Origin: Allobosea sp035944375
GTDB taxonomy: Bacteria > Pseudomonadota > Alphaproteobacteria > Rhizobiales > Beijerinckiaceae
Assembly (NCBI RefSeq): GCF_035944375.1
Contig: NZ_DASZBE010000018.1
DNA length: 64,000 nucleotides
Direction: 5' to 3' (one strand)
In this document: one piece after another, positions 1-8,452 of the stretch
Position numbering within the stretch: position 1 is the stretch's first letter
Layout: the number at the start of each line of letters is the position of its first letter
Notes under the pieces: model-generated
Seen by the model: only the letters and a program-made list of their open reading frames with translations
Databases searched by the model: none
What the model was told of the DNA's origin: nothing
Program-made: the position numbers and the translations under genes

Positions 1-429
1 GACGGGCCGGTGGCCAAGACCACCGACGAGCTCTTCGCCGGCAAGACCGTCGTGCTCTTCGCCGTGCCCGGCGCCTTCACGCCGACCTGCCACAAGAACC
101 ATCTGCCGGGCTTCCTCGCCAAGGCGGCCGACATCAAGGCCAAGAACGTCGACGCGATCATGGTGACGAGCACCAACGACGTCTTCGTCATGGACGCCTG
201 GGCCAAGGCGACCGGCGGCGCCGGCGTGATCGAGTTCCTCTCCGACGGCAATGCCGATTTCGCCAAGGCGATCGGCCTCTCGCTGGACGGCTCGGGCTTC
301 GGGCTGGGCACCCGCTCGCAGCGCTACTCGATGATCGTCAAGGACGGCGTCGTCGACAAGCTGAACGTCGAGGACGGCCCCGGCAAGGCCGAGATCTCCG
401 GCGCCGAAGCCCTGCTCGCCCAGCTCTGA
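1..429 (+). CDS. Peroxiredoxin (Prx5-type), 5' end outside the window
   Basis: Thiol peroxidase of the AhpC/TSA superfamily that reduces H2O2 and organic peroxides in the cytosol. The frame is open from base 1 (residues DGPVAK...), so the N-terminus is cut off by the window edge; the GTG at base 10 is an internal valine codon, because the family normally has about 20 more residues upstream. The peroxidatic cysteine sits in the motif GAFTPTCHKNHLPG, the signature of the Prx5/PMP20 branch, and the C-terminal part (DGPGKAEISGAEALLAQL) is typical of the family. The gene is followed after 21 bp by a rho-independent terminator, so it ends a transcript. Family assignment is firm; the electron donor cannot be told from the sequence. 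Confidence 0.93.
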   Translation, partial: DGPVAKTTDELFAGKTVVLFAVPGAFTPTCHKNHLPGFLAKAADIKAKNVDAIMVTSTNDVFVMDAWAKATGGAGVIEFLSDGNADFAKAIGLSLDGSGFGLGTRSQRYSMIVKDGVVDKLNVEDGPGKAEISGAEALLAQL

Positions 430-450
430 GCGCAGGCGCTTCCCTGATCG

Positions 451-487
451 AGCCCGCGTCGCCCGCAAGGGTGGCGCGGGCTTTTTG
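451..487 (+). terminator. Rho-independent terminator after the peroxiredoxin gene
   Basis: An AGCCCGCG arm (451-458) pairs with CGCGGGCT (475-482). The inner CCC/GGG bases can extend the stem around a short loop, and a run of T follows (482-486). It lies just downstream of the peroxiredoxin stop codon. Confidence 0.85.
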
Positions 488-564
488 CTGGGTGGGCGGG
501 GGCGGCTGACTGGCTAGACAAATGCTCCCAGGCTCGCGGAAGAGACCGCGGACCGGGGGCCCGC

Positions 565-1098
565 CTAATCAGTCCTCATGACCTTCTCGAACTGAAATGC
601 GTCGTCGTCTCCCGGAAATTCACCCGCTCCCGCGAGACGATGCGGATCGGGATGATACTTGTTAAAGAACTCGATGATCTTGAAACCGCATTTATTGACG
701 TAGAAGTGAATGTTTCTTTTCTCAAAATAGGGCGTATGCGTTTGCCAAATTCTGGTCTGCTCATATCGGTTCTCGATGGCCAACCAAGCCTTTAAACCAA
801 GACCGCGGCCGTGGTAGCCCGTCTTGACGAAGAACAAATCGAGACGATTTCGCTGCGTTTCCTGATTGATCATGACGACAGCGCCGCCGATTTTTTGACC
901 GTCAAGCAGGATGCGCAAGACGACAGAGCCGGACGCCATGCAGGCATCGTTCAAATCCTCATCCGATGGGATCGGCCCGTCGGGCAGATCGCCAAATTCG
1001 TCGATGACCGCAACAGCGAAGGCGTCCTGAAGCTCCCTCTTGAAGGTTGCCAGGTCGCTTGCGTTACATTCGGCCAAAGTGATGATTTCGTTCGCCAT
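565..1098 (-). CDS. GNAT family N-acetyltransferase in low-GC DNA
   Basis: A 177-residue protein with a GNAT fold. Acetyl-CoA-binding motif A is visible as VKTGYHGRGLGLKAW (about residues 92-106), and a late segment with HFYVNKCGFKII matches the usual β5-α4-β6 'xxFYxkxGF' region. The substrate cannot be predicted. Base composition is unlike its neighbours: bases 661-720 are about one third G+C by direct count, and codons ending in A/T are common. This suggests recent horizontal acquisition. It is convergent with the peroxiredoxin gene and divergent from the next GNAT gene. The start ATG at 1098 is the first in frame. Confidence 0.85.
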   Translation of the reverse strand: MANEIITLAECNASDLATFKRELQDAFAVAVIDEFGDLPDGPIPSDEDLNDACMASGSVVLRILLDGQKIGGAVVMINQETQRNRLDLFFVKTGYHGRGLGLKAWLAIENRYEQTRIWQTHTPYFEKRNIHFYVNKCGFKIIEFFNKYHPDPHRLAGAGEFPGDDDAFQFEKVMRTD

Positions 1099-1265
1099 GG
1101 AGCGGGCACTATCCGAGACATCGTCAGAAATTGAGGCGACGAGGGCAGCAAACGGACCGACAACCGATCTCGCGCCTCCCCCCGCTGATCGATCCGATCT
1201 CGCTTCGTCATGAGACAGCCCGGCGGGCCAGCGCTAGGCTCTTCCGAGACCGCCGGAGCCGAGCC

Positions 1266-1715
1266 ATGACCGCCCTGACCATCCGCCCGCTCGCCGCCGC
1301 CGACCGCGCCGGCTGGGACCCGCTCTGGCAGGGCTATCTGACGTTCTACAAAGCCTCGATCGCGTCCGAGATCAGCGACGTCACCTTCGCGCGGCTGACC
1401 GGCGGTGCCGAGCCGATGGGCGGCTTCGTGGCGGAGCGCGAGGGCGCGCTGATCGGCCTCGTCCACTGGGTGATCCACCGCTCCACCTGGAACAGCCGGG
1501 ACATCTGCTATCTTCAGGACCTGTTCACCGCGCCCGAGGCGCGCGGCACCGGCGCGGGTCGCGCGCTGATCGAGGCGGTGCGAGAGATGGCGCAGGCGAA
1601 GGGGTGCTTTCGCGTCTACTGGCAGACGCATGAGAGCAACGCGCAGGCACAGGCGCTCTACGACAAGGTCGCCGACAAATCCGGCTTCATCGTCTATCGC
1701 CAGCCGCTCGGCTGA
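1266..1715 (+). CDS. GNAT family N-acetyltransferase
   Basis: A 149-residue GNAT acetyltransferase. The acetyl-CoA-binding motif APEARGTGAGRALIEAV is clear, followed by the C-terminal VYWQTHESNAQAQALYDKV element with the conserved 'N..A..LY' seen in many GNATs. The frame stays open further upstream, but the protein family begins at MTALTIRPL, so the ATG at 1266 was chosen. Composition and codon use are high-GC like the rest of the chromosome, unlike the GNAT gene to its left, so the two are probably not a recent duplication. Substrate unknown. Confidence 0.88.
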   Translation: MTALTIRPLAAADRAGWDPLWQGYLTFYKASIASEISDVTFARLTGGAEPMGGFVAEREGALIGLVHWVIHRSTWNSRDICYLQDLFTAPEARGTGAGRALIEAVREMAQAKGCFRVYWQTHESNAQAQALYDKVADKSGFIVYRQPLG

Positions 1716-1814
1716 AGCCCCGGGTCGCTCCGGAAGACATGGACGCGCGGCGCGCCAGCCCCTATCCCCGCATGGTCCCGGCGGGTGACGGGACAGGCGG
1801 CTGGAGGGATGACG

Positions 1815-2309
1815 ATGCGTGCAGCGAGCGTGGCCATAAGGGCGGTCATCGCCCTCGCCGCCCTGGGGATGATGGCCGGCGCGCTCGTCCTGCTCGGCGA
1901 GGCCGGATTCAACGTCGTCGCGGCCGCACGCGCCATGCTCGTGCAGGATCATGCCAAGAGCGCGATTTCGCTGGTGATGAAGACGATCGACGAATGCCTG
2001 TTCGCGATCATCCTGATGCTGCTCGGCACCAAGGTGCTGGCCTCCTTCGTCATCCAGGAGAGCTTCTTTGCATCGCGCAGCCTGCCGGGCTGGATCAAGC
2101 CCAGCGAGATGGGCGAACTCAAGAGCACCTTCTGCCAGGCGATCCTGGTGTTTCTGATCGTCGACTATGCGACCGATCTGGCGAGCGTCGAGACCCCGCT
2201 CGACGCGAGCTATCTCGTGCTGCCGGCGGCGATCCTGATCATTGCCGGCGCGCTGCGGCTGATGCCGCACAGCATCACGGCCCACGGGCATGACGGCAGG
2301 GTGGGCTGA
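1815..2309 (+). CDS. YqhA-like (UPF0114) inner-membrane protein
   Basis: About 164 residues with a first hydrophobic segment from residue 8 on, a second around CLFAIILMLLGTKVLASFVI, then a polar stretch (WIKPSEMGELKS), and two more hydrophobic helices toward the C-terminus. The arrangement, and the polar 'W(I/L)...dLK' loop before a conserved helix, resemble the YqhA/UPF0114 family of small membrane proteins of unknown function. The ATG at 1815 is preferred because GGAGG at 1803-1807 is then 7 bases upstream; the in-frame ATG at 1809 would leave almost no spacing. It stands alone, about 100 bp after the GNAT gene. Confidence 0.7.
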   Translation: MRAASVAIRAVIALAALGMMAGALVLLGEAGFNVVAAARAMLVQDHAKSAISLVMKTIDECLFAIILMLLGTKVLASFVIQESFFASRSLPGWIKPSEMGELKSTFCQAILVFLIVDYATDLASVETPLDASYLVLPAAILIIAGALRLMPHSITAHGHDGRVG

Positions 2310-2466
2310 GGGCGGCCGATCGGCGATTTAAGGTCCGCTGGCCCGCCGTCCATGCTAGGATACCGCCACGAGGAGAGGACGCGCCCGATCGGGCGTGCCG
2401 CATCCGCAGTGGTCCTGTGGTTCCCGCTTTCGCTCCGAAGGCTCAAGGCAGGCCGAAAGGGCATCG

Positions 2467-3549
2467 ATGCCCACCCCCAAACCGACAATGACGAACCCGC
2501 TGGATCTGGATCTCGGGCTGGCGCTCGCGGTGATCTCGACATCCGACGCGCCGCTCCTGCTGCTTGACGGCGAACTTGCCATCCTGGTCGCGAGCCGTTC
2601 GTTCTGCCGGGCCTTCAAGTGCGACCCGACGACCGTCGGGGGGCAGCCGATGGCAACCATCGGCGCGGGCGAATGGAACGTCCCGCAGCTGGATTCGCTG
2701 CTGCGGGCGACCGCCGCCGGCTTCGCTGAGGTCCAGGCCTATGAAATGACCCTGCAGCAGGGCGCCGACAATCCGCGGCGGCTCGTCATCAACGCCCACA
2801 AGCTCGAAGACGCCGAGGGTGGCGACGTCCGCCTGCTTCTGTCCGTCGCCGACGTGACCGATGCGCGCCGGAGCGAGAAGCAGAAGGACGACCTGCTGCG
2901 CGAAAAGGCGATCCTGCTGCAGGAACTCCAGCACCGGGTCGCCAACAGCCTGCAGATCATCGCCAGCATCCTGATGCAGAGCGCGCGCAGGGTTCAGTCG
3001 GAGGAAACGCGCGGCCACCTGCAGAACGCCCACAGCCGGGTGATGTCGATCGCGGCGCTGCAGCAGCAACTGGCGACCTCCCAGCTGGGCCGCGTGGCAC
3101 TGCGCGCCTACCTGACCAACCTGTGCCGCAGCATCGCCGCCTCGATGATCCCGGACCCGGCCCTCCTTTCGCTCGAAACCGAGATCGACGACAGCACGGT
3201 CGAGGCCGACGTCTCGATCAGCCTCGGGCTGATCGTGACCGAACTGGTCATCAACTCGCTGAAGCACGCCTATCCGGACGAGCGTGGCGGCAAGATCCGC
3301 GTCGGCTATCACGCGAGCGAAACCGAGTGGGCGCTCAATGTCAGCGACGACGGTGTCGGCATGCCTTCGGCGTCGCCTGACACGAAGGGCGGGCTGGGGA
3401 CCAGCATCGTCAAGGCGCTGGCTCAGCAGCTCGAAGCGGCGATCATCGTCTTCGACGCCAAGCCCGGGACCGTCGTGACGGTGCGGCGCAGTCTCAACGA
3501 GCCCCCGGGCGCAAAGCCGCTGCTGGGCGACGGCGTCGCCTATATCTGA
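2467..3549 (+). CDS. PAS-containing sensor histidine kinase (HisKA_2 family)
   Basis: A 360-residue soluble kinase. Residues about 20-130 form a PAS-like sensor with no membrane segment. The dimerisation/phosphoacceptor helix carries ELQHRVANSLQIIAS with the predicted phospho-histidine at His156. The C-terminal ATPase domain shows an N box (VTELVINSLKHAYP), a G1 box (VSDDGVGMP) and a glycine-rich G2 segment (GGLGTSIVKAL). This is the HisKA_2 subfamily common in Hyphomicrobiales, often tied to light, general stress or other cytoplasmic cues. It converges on a single-domain response regulator, and a second kinase of the same superfamily follows, so the three probably form one signalling cluster. 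ATG 2467 follows an AAAGGG ribosome-binding sequence. Confidence 0.9.
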   Translation: MPTPKPTMTNPLDLDLGLALAVISTSDAPLLLLDGELAILVASRSFCRAFKCDPTTVGGQPMATIGAGEWNVPQLDSLLRATAAGFAEVQAYEMTLQQGADNPRRLVINAHKLEDAEGGDVRLLLSVADVTDARRSEKQKDDLLREKAILLQELQHRVANSLQIIASILMQSARRVQSEETRGHLQNAHSRVMSIAALQQQLATSQLGRVALRAYLTNLCRSIAASMIPDPALLSLETEIDDSTVEADVSISLGLIVTELVINSLKHAYPDERGGKIRVGYHASETEWALNVSDDGVGMPSASPDTKGGLGTSIVKALAQQLEAAIIVFDAKPGTVVTVRRSLNEPPGAKPLLGDGVAYI

Positions 3550-3578
3550 CGGCGGGACGAGCCGGAGGCGAGGGCTCC

Positions 3579-3965
3579 TCAGCCCGCCGCCTCCCCTCGT
3601 CGCAGAGCCGCCACGGCATCCTCGAGCGCGGCGGACATGGCGGCCCCGTGATAGGGCTTGCCGAGGAAGACCGTCGCGGAGGGGAGCTGGGTCGTCGCCG
3701 GCAGGATGCGCCCCGAGGTGACGATGATCGCCACAGGCGGCCAGCGTTCGCGCACGGCGGCGGCCAGTTTCAGCCCGTCCATCGAGCCCGGCATCTCGAT
3801 ATCGGTCACGAGGATGCGGATGGCGGGCTGGGTTTCGAGCAGACGGATCGCCTCGTCCGCGTTGGCGGCTTCCAGCGCGACATAGCCGGCATCCCTGACC
3901 ATGTCGGCCAGATCCATCCGTATCAGCGGCTCGTCGTCGACGATCAGGACAACAATTTCGGACAT
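3579..3965 (-). CDS. Single-domain response regulator (receiver only)
   Basis: A 128-residue CheY-like receiver. Acidic residues DDE at 10-12 and the phospho-acceptor Asp55 (LVTDIEMPG) are present, as are the switch residue (VTSGR) and the conserved lysine (LGKPY). There is no output domain, so it probably acts as a phosphate sink or relays phosphate between kinases. It lies between two HWE/HisKA_2 kinases: convergent with the first (30 bp apart) and divergent from the second across a 112-bp AT-rich gap. Such free-standing receivers of Hyphomicrobiales commonly pair with HWE kinases in general stress signalling; that partnership is inferred from context. Confidence 0.9.
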   Translation of the reverse strand: MSEIVVLIVDDEPLIRMDLADMVRDAGYVALEAANADEAIRLLETQPAIRILVTDIEMPGSMDGLKLAAAVRERWPPVAIIVTSGRILPATTQLPSATVFLGKPYHGAAMSAALEDAVAALRRGEAAG

Positions 3966-4077
3966 CTCTGCAAACTTTCGTTAGAAAATCTGAACGAACA
4001 AGTGCTGATATAGTTCAGCCGTTTTATTTGCAAATTGATCGAAATAACTCGAATAGAATCGAAAATGGCGCGGATCA

Positions 4078-5094
4078 TTGAAAACGTTACATAATCCGAA
4101 CGGTGCGACGGGGTCCGCGCAGTGGCCCCCGCGCCACCTCAGGCTGGCGATCGACGCCGCCGGCATCGCCTTGTGGTCATGGAACGTCGACAGCGACCAG
4201 TTCACCATGGACAGGCATGGCTTCGCGCTCTGGGACCTGACGCCGGCGCCCACGATCGTTTTCGAGGAACTCTCGGCCAAGATCCATCCCGCCGACCGGG
4301 ACCGCGTGCGCGAGGCCTTCGCGGCGACGCGGGGCATCGTCGGTTCCTACGAGATCGATTTCCGGATCATGACCGGCGAGGTGATCAAATGGATCTCGGC
4401 GCGGGGCCAGGGCGACGACGCCGATATTGAAGGCCGGGTCATGTTCGGCGTCTTTCTCGACGTCACGGGCCGCAAGCAGGCCGAAGAGGCCAATGAACTG
4501 CTGGCCGGCGAGATGAGCCACCGGGTCAAGAACCTGCTCAGCATGGCCACGGCGCTGACCTCGATCAGTTCGCGCTCGGCGACCTCGACCGAGCACATGG
4601 CGGGGGAACTGATCAGCCGGCTCTCCGCGCTGGGGCGGGCGCATGACCTCGTCCGCCCGGTGCCGGGCCGGAAGGAAAACGGCGCGCTGCTCGGCGACCT
4701 GCTGACGATCCTGCTCGCGCCCTATGACGATGAGGCCGCGTTCAGCGGGCGCATCAGGGTGGCGGTTCCGCGCATGTCCGTGGGGGAGAGCGGCGCGACC
4801 TCGCTCGCCATGGTCCTGCACGAACTCGCGACGAACTCCGTGAAATACGGAGCCCTGTCGGCGGTGACGGGGACACTCGACGTCTCCTGCCTCGCGGATG
4901 GAGACGAGATCGTGCTCGTCTGGACCGAGCGCGGCGGGCCGCGCATCGCCACGCCGCCGGAGACGACCGGCTATGGCAGCCGGATGCTGACGCGCAGCAT
5001 GCAGTCCCAGCTCAACGGCAGCGTCACGCGCGACTGGAGCGAGGACGGCGCCATCATCACCCTGCGGATCGACGCCACGCGCCTGGCCATCTGA
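4078..5094 (+). CDS. HWE-family sensor histidine kinase with PAS domain
   Basis: A 338-residue soluble kinase. A PAS/PAC sensor covers about residues 22-133 (start LRLAIDAAGIALWSWN, end FLDVTGRKQAEEA). The phosphoacceptor motif EMSHRVKNLLSMATAL carries the likely phospho-histidine at 148. The ATPase domain has VLHELATNSVKYGAL (N box), and near the end WTERGGP supplies the W-x-E diagnostic of HWE kinases. No membrane helix is visible, so sensing is cytoplasmic. The reading frame offers TTG at 4078 as the first usable start, and the PAS domain begins soon after. The gap to the divergent receiver gene is AT-rich and probably holds both promoters. The signal is unknown. Confidence 0.9.
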   Translation: MKTLHNPNGATGSAQWPPRHLRLAIDAAGIALWSWNVDSDQFTMDRHGFALWDLTPAPTIVFEELSAKIHPADRDRVREAFAATRGIVGSYEIDFRIMTGEVIKWISARGQGDDADIEGRVMFGVFLDVTGRKQAEEANELLAGEMSHRVKNLLSMATALTSISSRSATSTEHMAGELISRLSALGRAHDLVRPVPGRKENGALLGDLLTILLAPYDDEAAFSGRIRVAVPRMSVGESGATSLAMVLHELATNSVKYGALSAVTGTLDVSCLADGDEIVLVWTERGGPRIATPPETTGYGSRMLTRSMQSQLNGSVTRDWSEDGAIITLRIDATRLAI

Positions 5095-5142
5095 GGCCGT
5101 TTCGACGCAAGACCTCTTCGCGAACGCGGTGGCAATCGGACG

Positions 5143-5496
5143 TCAGCGCGTCGCCTGCCGGCGACACAGCGCTGCCTCCCGCGCCGTCGCGGCGCGGACC
5201 ACCCGCCTGGCGACAATCCGGACCGGAGGCCCGTCCTCGACGATGCCGCCGAGGACGATCGTTCCCTCATAGAGCCCGTGCCCCTGCTCCAGCCGGCGGA
5301 GATCGGCCGGCGAGACATCCTCGAGGCGGGGGGCGGTCAGCGCATAGCGCTTGCCCGACGGCAACAGGACGACGTCCCGCGACGGGCAAGGCGCGCGTGC
5401 GCAGCGTCGTCCGTTGTCGCAGGAGACGAACAAGGCTTCGGCGACGGCCGGAAGCGGAGCCGCGAGAGCCAGAGCCAGAACGCAAAAGTGCTTCAT
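5143..5496 (-). CDS. Small secreted protein of unknown function
   Basis: Not recognised. Starting at ATG 5496 it encodes 117 residues: a clear signal peptide (MKHFCVLALALAAPLPAVAEA) and a mature domain with several cysteines (CDNGRRCARAPC, later ALCRRQ), suggesting disulfide bonds in the periplasm. The frame continues upstream, but only this start gives a signal sequence. It lies convergent with the HWE kinase and upstream of the rnhA end, with no clear operon partner. Confidence 0.6.
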   Translation of the reverse strand: MKHFCVLALALAAPLPAVAEALFVSCDNGRRCARAPCPSRDVVLLPSGKRYALTAPRLEDVSPADLRRLEQGHGLYEGTIVLGGIVEDGPPVRIVARRVVRAATAREAALCRRQATR

Positions 5497-5620
5497 CGCG
5501 TGCTTCCCATGCCTCCCGGCCTCGAGCGGATCAGGGTCGCGCAGCAGCGCCGCCTGCACATCCCCCATTCGAATGAAGGGATGGGGCGCGGGGCCGGCCC
5601 CGGTGCTCAGGCCGCGATCG

Positions 5621-6067
5621 TCACCGCCCCGGCTTGAACGGCGCCATGCCGGCGCGGGCCAACTCGTCGGCGCGCTCGTTCATGGGGTCGCCGGCATGGC
5701 CCTTGACCCATTTCCACTCGATCCTGTGCTGCTTGAGCGCCGCGTCGAGGCGCTTCCAGAGCTCCTCGTTCTTGACCGGCTTGCGGTCGGCGGTCTTCCA
5801 GCCGTTCTTCTTCCAGCCATGGATCCAGGCGGTGATGCCCTGGCGCAGATACTGGCTGTCGGTGTGGAGCGCGACGGTGCAGGGCCGCGTCAGCGATTCC
5901 AGTGCCGCGATCGCCCCCATCAGCTCCATGCGGTTGTTGGTGGTCATCGCCTCGCCGCCGGCAAGCTCCTTCTGCGTGCCCTTGTAGGACAGGATGACGC
6001 CCCAGCCGCCGGGCCCCGGGTTTCCGGAGCAGGCGCCGTCCGTCCACACCTCGACGGTGTCAGTCAT
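5621..6067 (-). CDS. rnhA: Ribonuclease HI
   Basis: RNase HI cleaves the RNA strand of RNA:DNA hybrids (primers, R-loops) in the cytoplasm. The 148-residue protein is of standard length and starts MTDTVEVWTDGACSGNPGPGG, holding the first catalytic Asp. The other active-site residues are visible in NNRMELMGAI (Glu), HTDSQYLRQG (Asp) and the C-terminal KGHAGDPMNERADELA (His/Asp). The start at 6067 has a GGAGGAG ribosome-binding site; further upstream lies a C/G-rich repeat, not coding sequence. It follows ispH and thrB on the same strand, an order conserved in many Hyphomicrobiales. Confidence 0.97.
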   Translation of the reverse strand: MTDTVEVWTDGACSGNPGPGGWGVILSYKGTQKELAGGEAMTTNNRMELMGAIAALESLTRPCTVALHTDSQYLRQGITAWIHGWKKNGWKTADRKPVKNEELWKRLDAALKQHRIEWKWVKGHAGDPMNERADELARAGMAPFKPGR

Positions 6068-6073
6068 GGCAAG

Positions 6074-6248
6074 GCTCCTCCCCTCCCCCTCGTGGGGAGG
6101 GGCTGGGGGTGGGGGTGGGGGGCGGAAAGCCGGACTGCAACCCCACACGTGTTGTCTCCGACGAAAGTGCCGGCGCACCTGGCCGAGCAAGCGCGCACCC
6201 CGTCGGGCGCCCCCCACCCCCAACCCCTCCCCACGAGGGGGAGGGGAG
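6074..6248. repeat. C/G-rich palindromic intergenic repeat, copy 1
   Basis: Between thrB and rnhA there is an inverted pair: CCCCTCCCCCTCGTGGGGAG followed by a G-rich run on the left, and its mirror (CCACCCCCAACCCCTCCCCA, then CGAGGGGGAGGGG) on the right. About 110 bp of unrelated sequence separates the arms. The outer arms can pair into one large hairpin, and each arm contains its own short palindrome. Two closely related copies lie at 40945-41055 and 59474-59588. Confidence 0.8.
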
Positions 6249-6275
6249 CGGGTCCGCTCCCAACAATCGCGCCGC

Positions 6276-7241
6276 TCATCGCCTCAGCCCGTAGTCGCGG
6301 GCATCGGCGACGCGCTGGTGGAAGGCGAGCTTGCGGTCGTATTCGAGCGGGTCATGCGGCTTGACCAGCGCGCCCGGCGGCACGTTGAGCCAGTCGACCA
6401 GCCGGGTCAGCAGGAAGCGCAGCGCCGAGCCCCGGCAGAGCTGCGGCAGCGCCTCGATCTCGGCTTGCGTCAGCGGGCGCACGCTCTCATAGCCGGCGAG
6501 CATGGCCTGGCCCTTGGTCAGGTTGAAGGAGGCATCCGCCTCGAAGCACCAGGAGTTCAGGCAGATCGCAAGGTCATAGGCGAAGGCGTCTGTGCAGGCG
6601 AAATAGAAGTCGATCAGCCCCGAGAGCCGGTTCTTCAGGAAGAAGACGTTGTTGGGGAAGAGGTCGGCGTGGATGACGCCGCGCGGCAGCCCTTCCGGCC
6701 AGCCGGCCTCGTGCACCGCGATCTCGGCCGCGACGCGGCCCGCCAACCCGGCCGACACCGTATCGGCCGCAGCGCCGGCCTGCTCCGCCAGCGGGCGCCA
6801 GCCCGGCACGGAGAGCGCGTTGACCCGCTCCATGCCGAAATCGCCACCGGCCTGGTGCAGCAGCGCCAGCCCGCGCCCGAGCTCCTGGCAATGGGTCGCG
6901 GTCGGCCGGCGCACGGAGAGGCCGTCGAGGAAGGTGACGATCGCGGCCGGGCGCCCGGCGAGCCGGCCCAGCATCTCGCCGCGGCTGTCGCTGACCGGTT
7001 GCGGGCAGATCAGCCCGCGCGCCGCCAGATGCTGCATCAGCCCGAGGAAAAAGGGCAGATCATCCGGGTTCACCCGCTTCTCGTAGAGGGTGAGGATGTA
7101 GAACCCCTCAGTCGTATGCAGCAGGTAGTTCGAGTTCTCGACGCCCTCGGCGATGCCCTTGGCGGAGAGGAGGTCGCCGATGCCGTAGCGCGCGACGAAC
7201 GCCGCCATCTCGTCATCGGGTACTTCAGTATAGACGGCCAA
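6276..7241 (-). CDS. thrB: Homoserine kinase (ThrB, choline-kinase-like type)
   Basis: Phosphorylates homoserine with ATP in threonine synthesis. The 321-residue protein belongs to the APH/choline kinase fold rather than the GHMP kinases, as is usual in alphaproteobacteria. Visible motifs are the nucleotide-binding region around GVENSNYLLHTTEG, the catalytic loop GVIHADLFPNNVFF (Brenner motif HxDxxxxN) and the metal-binding IDFYFACTDAFAYD. The conserved N-terminus MAVYTEV starts at a TTG codon (7241); an ATG at 7208 is a weaker alternative because it drops conserved residues. It sits 12-13 bp after ispH and is probably co-transcribed with it. Confidence 0.95.
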   Translation of the reverse strand: MAVYTEVPDDEMAAFVARYGIGDLLSAKGIAEGVENSNYLLHTTEGFYILTLYEKRVNPDDLPFFLGLMQHLAARGLICPQPVSDSRGEMLGRLAGRPAAIVTFLDGLSVRRPTATHCQELGRGLALLHQAGGDFGMERVNALSVPGWRPLAEQAGAAADTVSAGLAGRVAAEIAVHEAGWPEGLPRGVIHADLFPNNVFFLKNRLSGLIDFYFACTDAFAYDLAICLNSWCFEADASFNLTKGQAMLAGYESVRPLTQAEIEALPQLCRGSALRFLLTRLVDWLNVPPGALVKPHDPLEYDRKLAFHQRVADARDYGLRR

Positions 7242-7253
7242 AGCTCTGCTCGC

Positions 7254-8219
7254 TCACTCGGCGGCTGCGGGCGCATCGCGCAATTCGCGCGGCAGCGGGA
7301 AGAAGACGTTCTCGTCGGCGGTGGAGACGGTCTCGACGCGGACCTCGTAGCGCTGCGCGAAGGCGTCGATGATCTCCTCGACCAGCACCTCCGGCGCGCT
7401 GGCGCCGGCGGTGATGCCCAGCGTGCGGATGGCGCCGAAGGCCTCCCAGTCGATCTCGTCGGTGCGCAGCACGAGCCTGGCCACCGGGCAGCCGGCGCGC
7501 TCGGCCACCTCGCGGAGGCGCTGCGAGTTCGAGGAGTTGGGCGAGCCGACGACGATCAGCGCCTCGACCTGCGGCGCGACGCGCTTGACCGCCTCCTGGC
7601 GGTTGGTGGTGGCGTAGCAGATGTCTTCCTTGTGCGGCGCGATCAGCTCCGGGAAACGCGCCTGCAGCGCCTCGACGATGCCGCGCGTGTCGTCGACCGA
7701 GAGCGTGGTCTGCGTGACATAGGCGAGCGGCTGGCCAGCCGGCGGCTGCAGCGTCGCGACGTCGTCGAGCGTCTCGATCAGCGTGATCGCGCCCGGCGGC
7801 AGCTGACCCATCGTGCCGATCACCTCGGGGTGGCCGGCATGGCCGACGAGCAGGATGTGGCGCCCGCGCTTGTGATGCACCTCTGCCTCGCGATGGACCT
7901 TGGTGACCAGCGGGCAGGTCGCGTCGATGGCGAACAGGTTGCGGGCATTGGCCTCCGCCGGCACGGACTTGGCCACGCCATGGGCGGAGAAGATCACGGG
8001 CCGCGTCGCATCCGGAACCTGCGACAGTTCGGAGACGAAGACGGCGCCCTTCCGCTTCAGCGATTCGACCACGTATTTGTTGTGAACGATCTCGTGGCGG
8101 ACATAGACCGGGGCGCCATGCAGCGTCAGCGCCTTCTCGACCGCGTCGATCGCGCGCACGACGCCCGCGCAGAAGCCGCGCGGGGCACAGAGCAGGATGT
8201 CGAGCGGCGGCTTGGTCAC
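7254..8219 (-). CDS. ispH: 4-hydroxy-3-methylbut-2-enyl diphosphate reductase (IspH/LytB)
   Basis: Last enzyme of the MEP isoprenoid pathway: a [4Fe-4S] enzyme converting HMBPP to IPP and DMAPP. The protein begins near VTKPPLDILLCAPRGFCAGVV. The three cluster cysteines are seen in CAPRGFCAG (first), DATCPLVTKVH and the later GCPVARL region, and substrate residues appear in GHAGHPEVIG and SPNSSNSQRL. GTG at 8219 is preferred: GGAG lies 6 bases upstream and the length (321 aa) fits the family. A longer TTG start at 8273 has no ribosome-binding site. It leads the ispH-thrB-rnhA gene string. Confidence 0.95.
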   Translation of the reverse strand: MTKPPLDILLCAPRGFCAGVVRAIDAVEKALTLHGAPVYVRHEIVHNKYVVESLKRKGAVFVSELSQVPDATRPVIFSAHGVAKSVPAEANARNLFAIDATCPLVTKVHREAEVHHKRGRHILLVGHAGHPEVIGTMGQLPPGAITLIETLDDVATLQPPAGQPLAYVTQTTLSVDDTRGIVEALQARFPELIAPHKEDICYATTNRQEAVKRVAPQVEALIVVGSPNSSNSQRLREVAERAGCPVARLVLRTDEIDWEAFGAIRTLGITAGASAPEVLVEEIIDAFAQRYEVRVETVSTADENVFFPLPRELRDAPAAAE

Positions 8220-8452
8220 GCGGGGCTCCGGTTGGACAGCGGTCTTCTTTCGGCGTGGCGCGGGCGATGTCAAGAAAGGCGGGCCGCATCGACGGGTGGC
8301 GGCGATGGCCCTCGCCTGCCGGCGCGGGACAGCCTAGAGAGGGCGACGGATCCCCGCACCCCGCCCCCCGCCGGAGCCCGCCGACGCGACATGCCAGCCG
8401 CATGCTCTTCCGCGCCGCCCCCCCTCGCCCTCTTCCGCAGCGAGGCTGGCCG

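Noticed and set aside
951..2291. A 446-residue minus-strand frame across both GNAT genes
   Set aside because: His/Arg/Asp-rich shadow; overlaps real acetyltransferase genes.
8255..8452. N-terminal extension of the MATE transporter upstream of GTG 8453
   Set aside because: Overlaps ispH antisense, is Arg/Pro-rich and lacks membrane character; family homologues start near GTG 8453.
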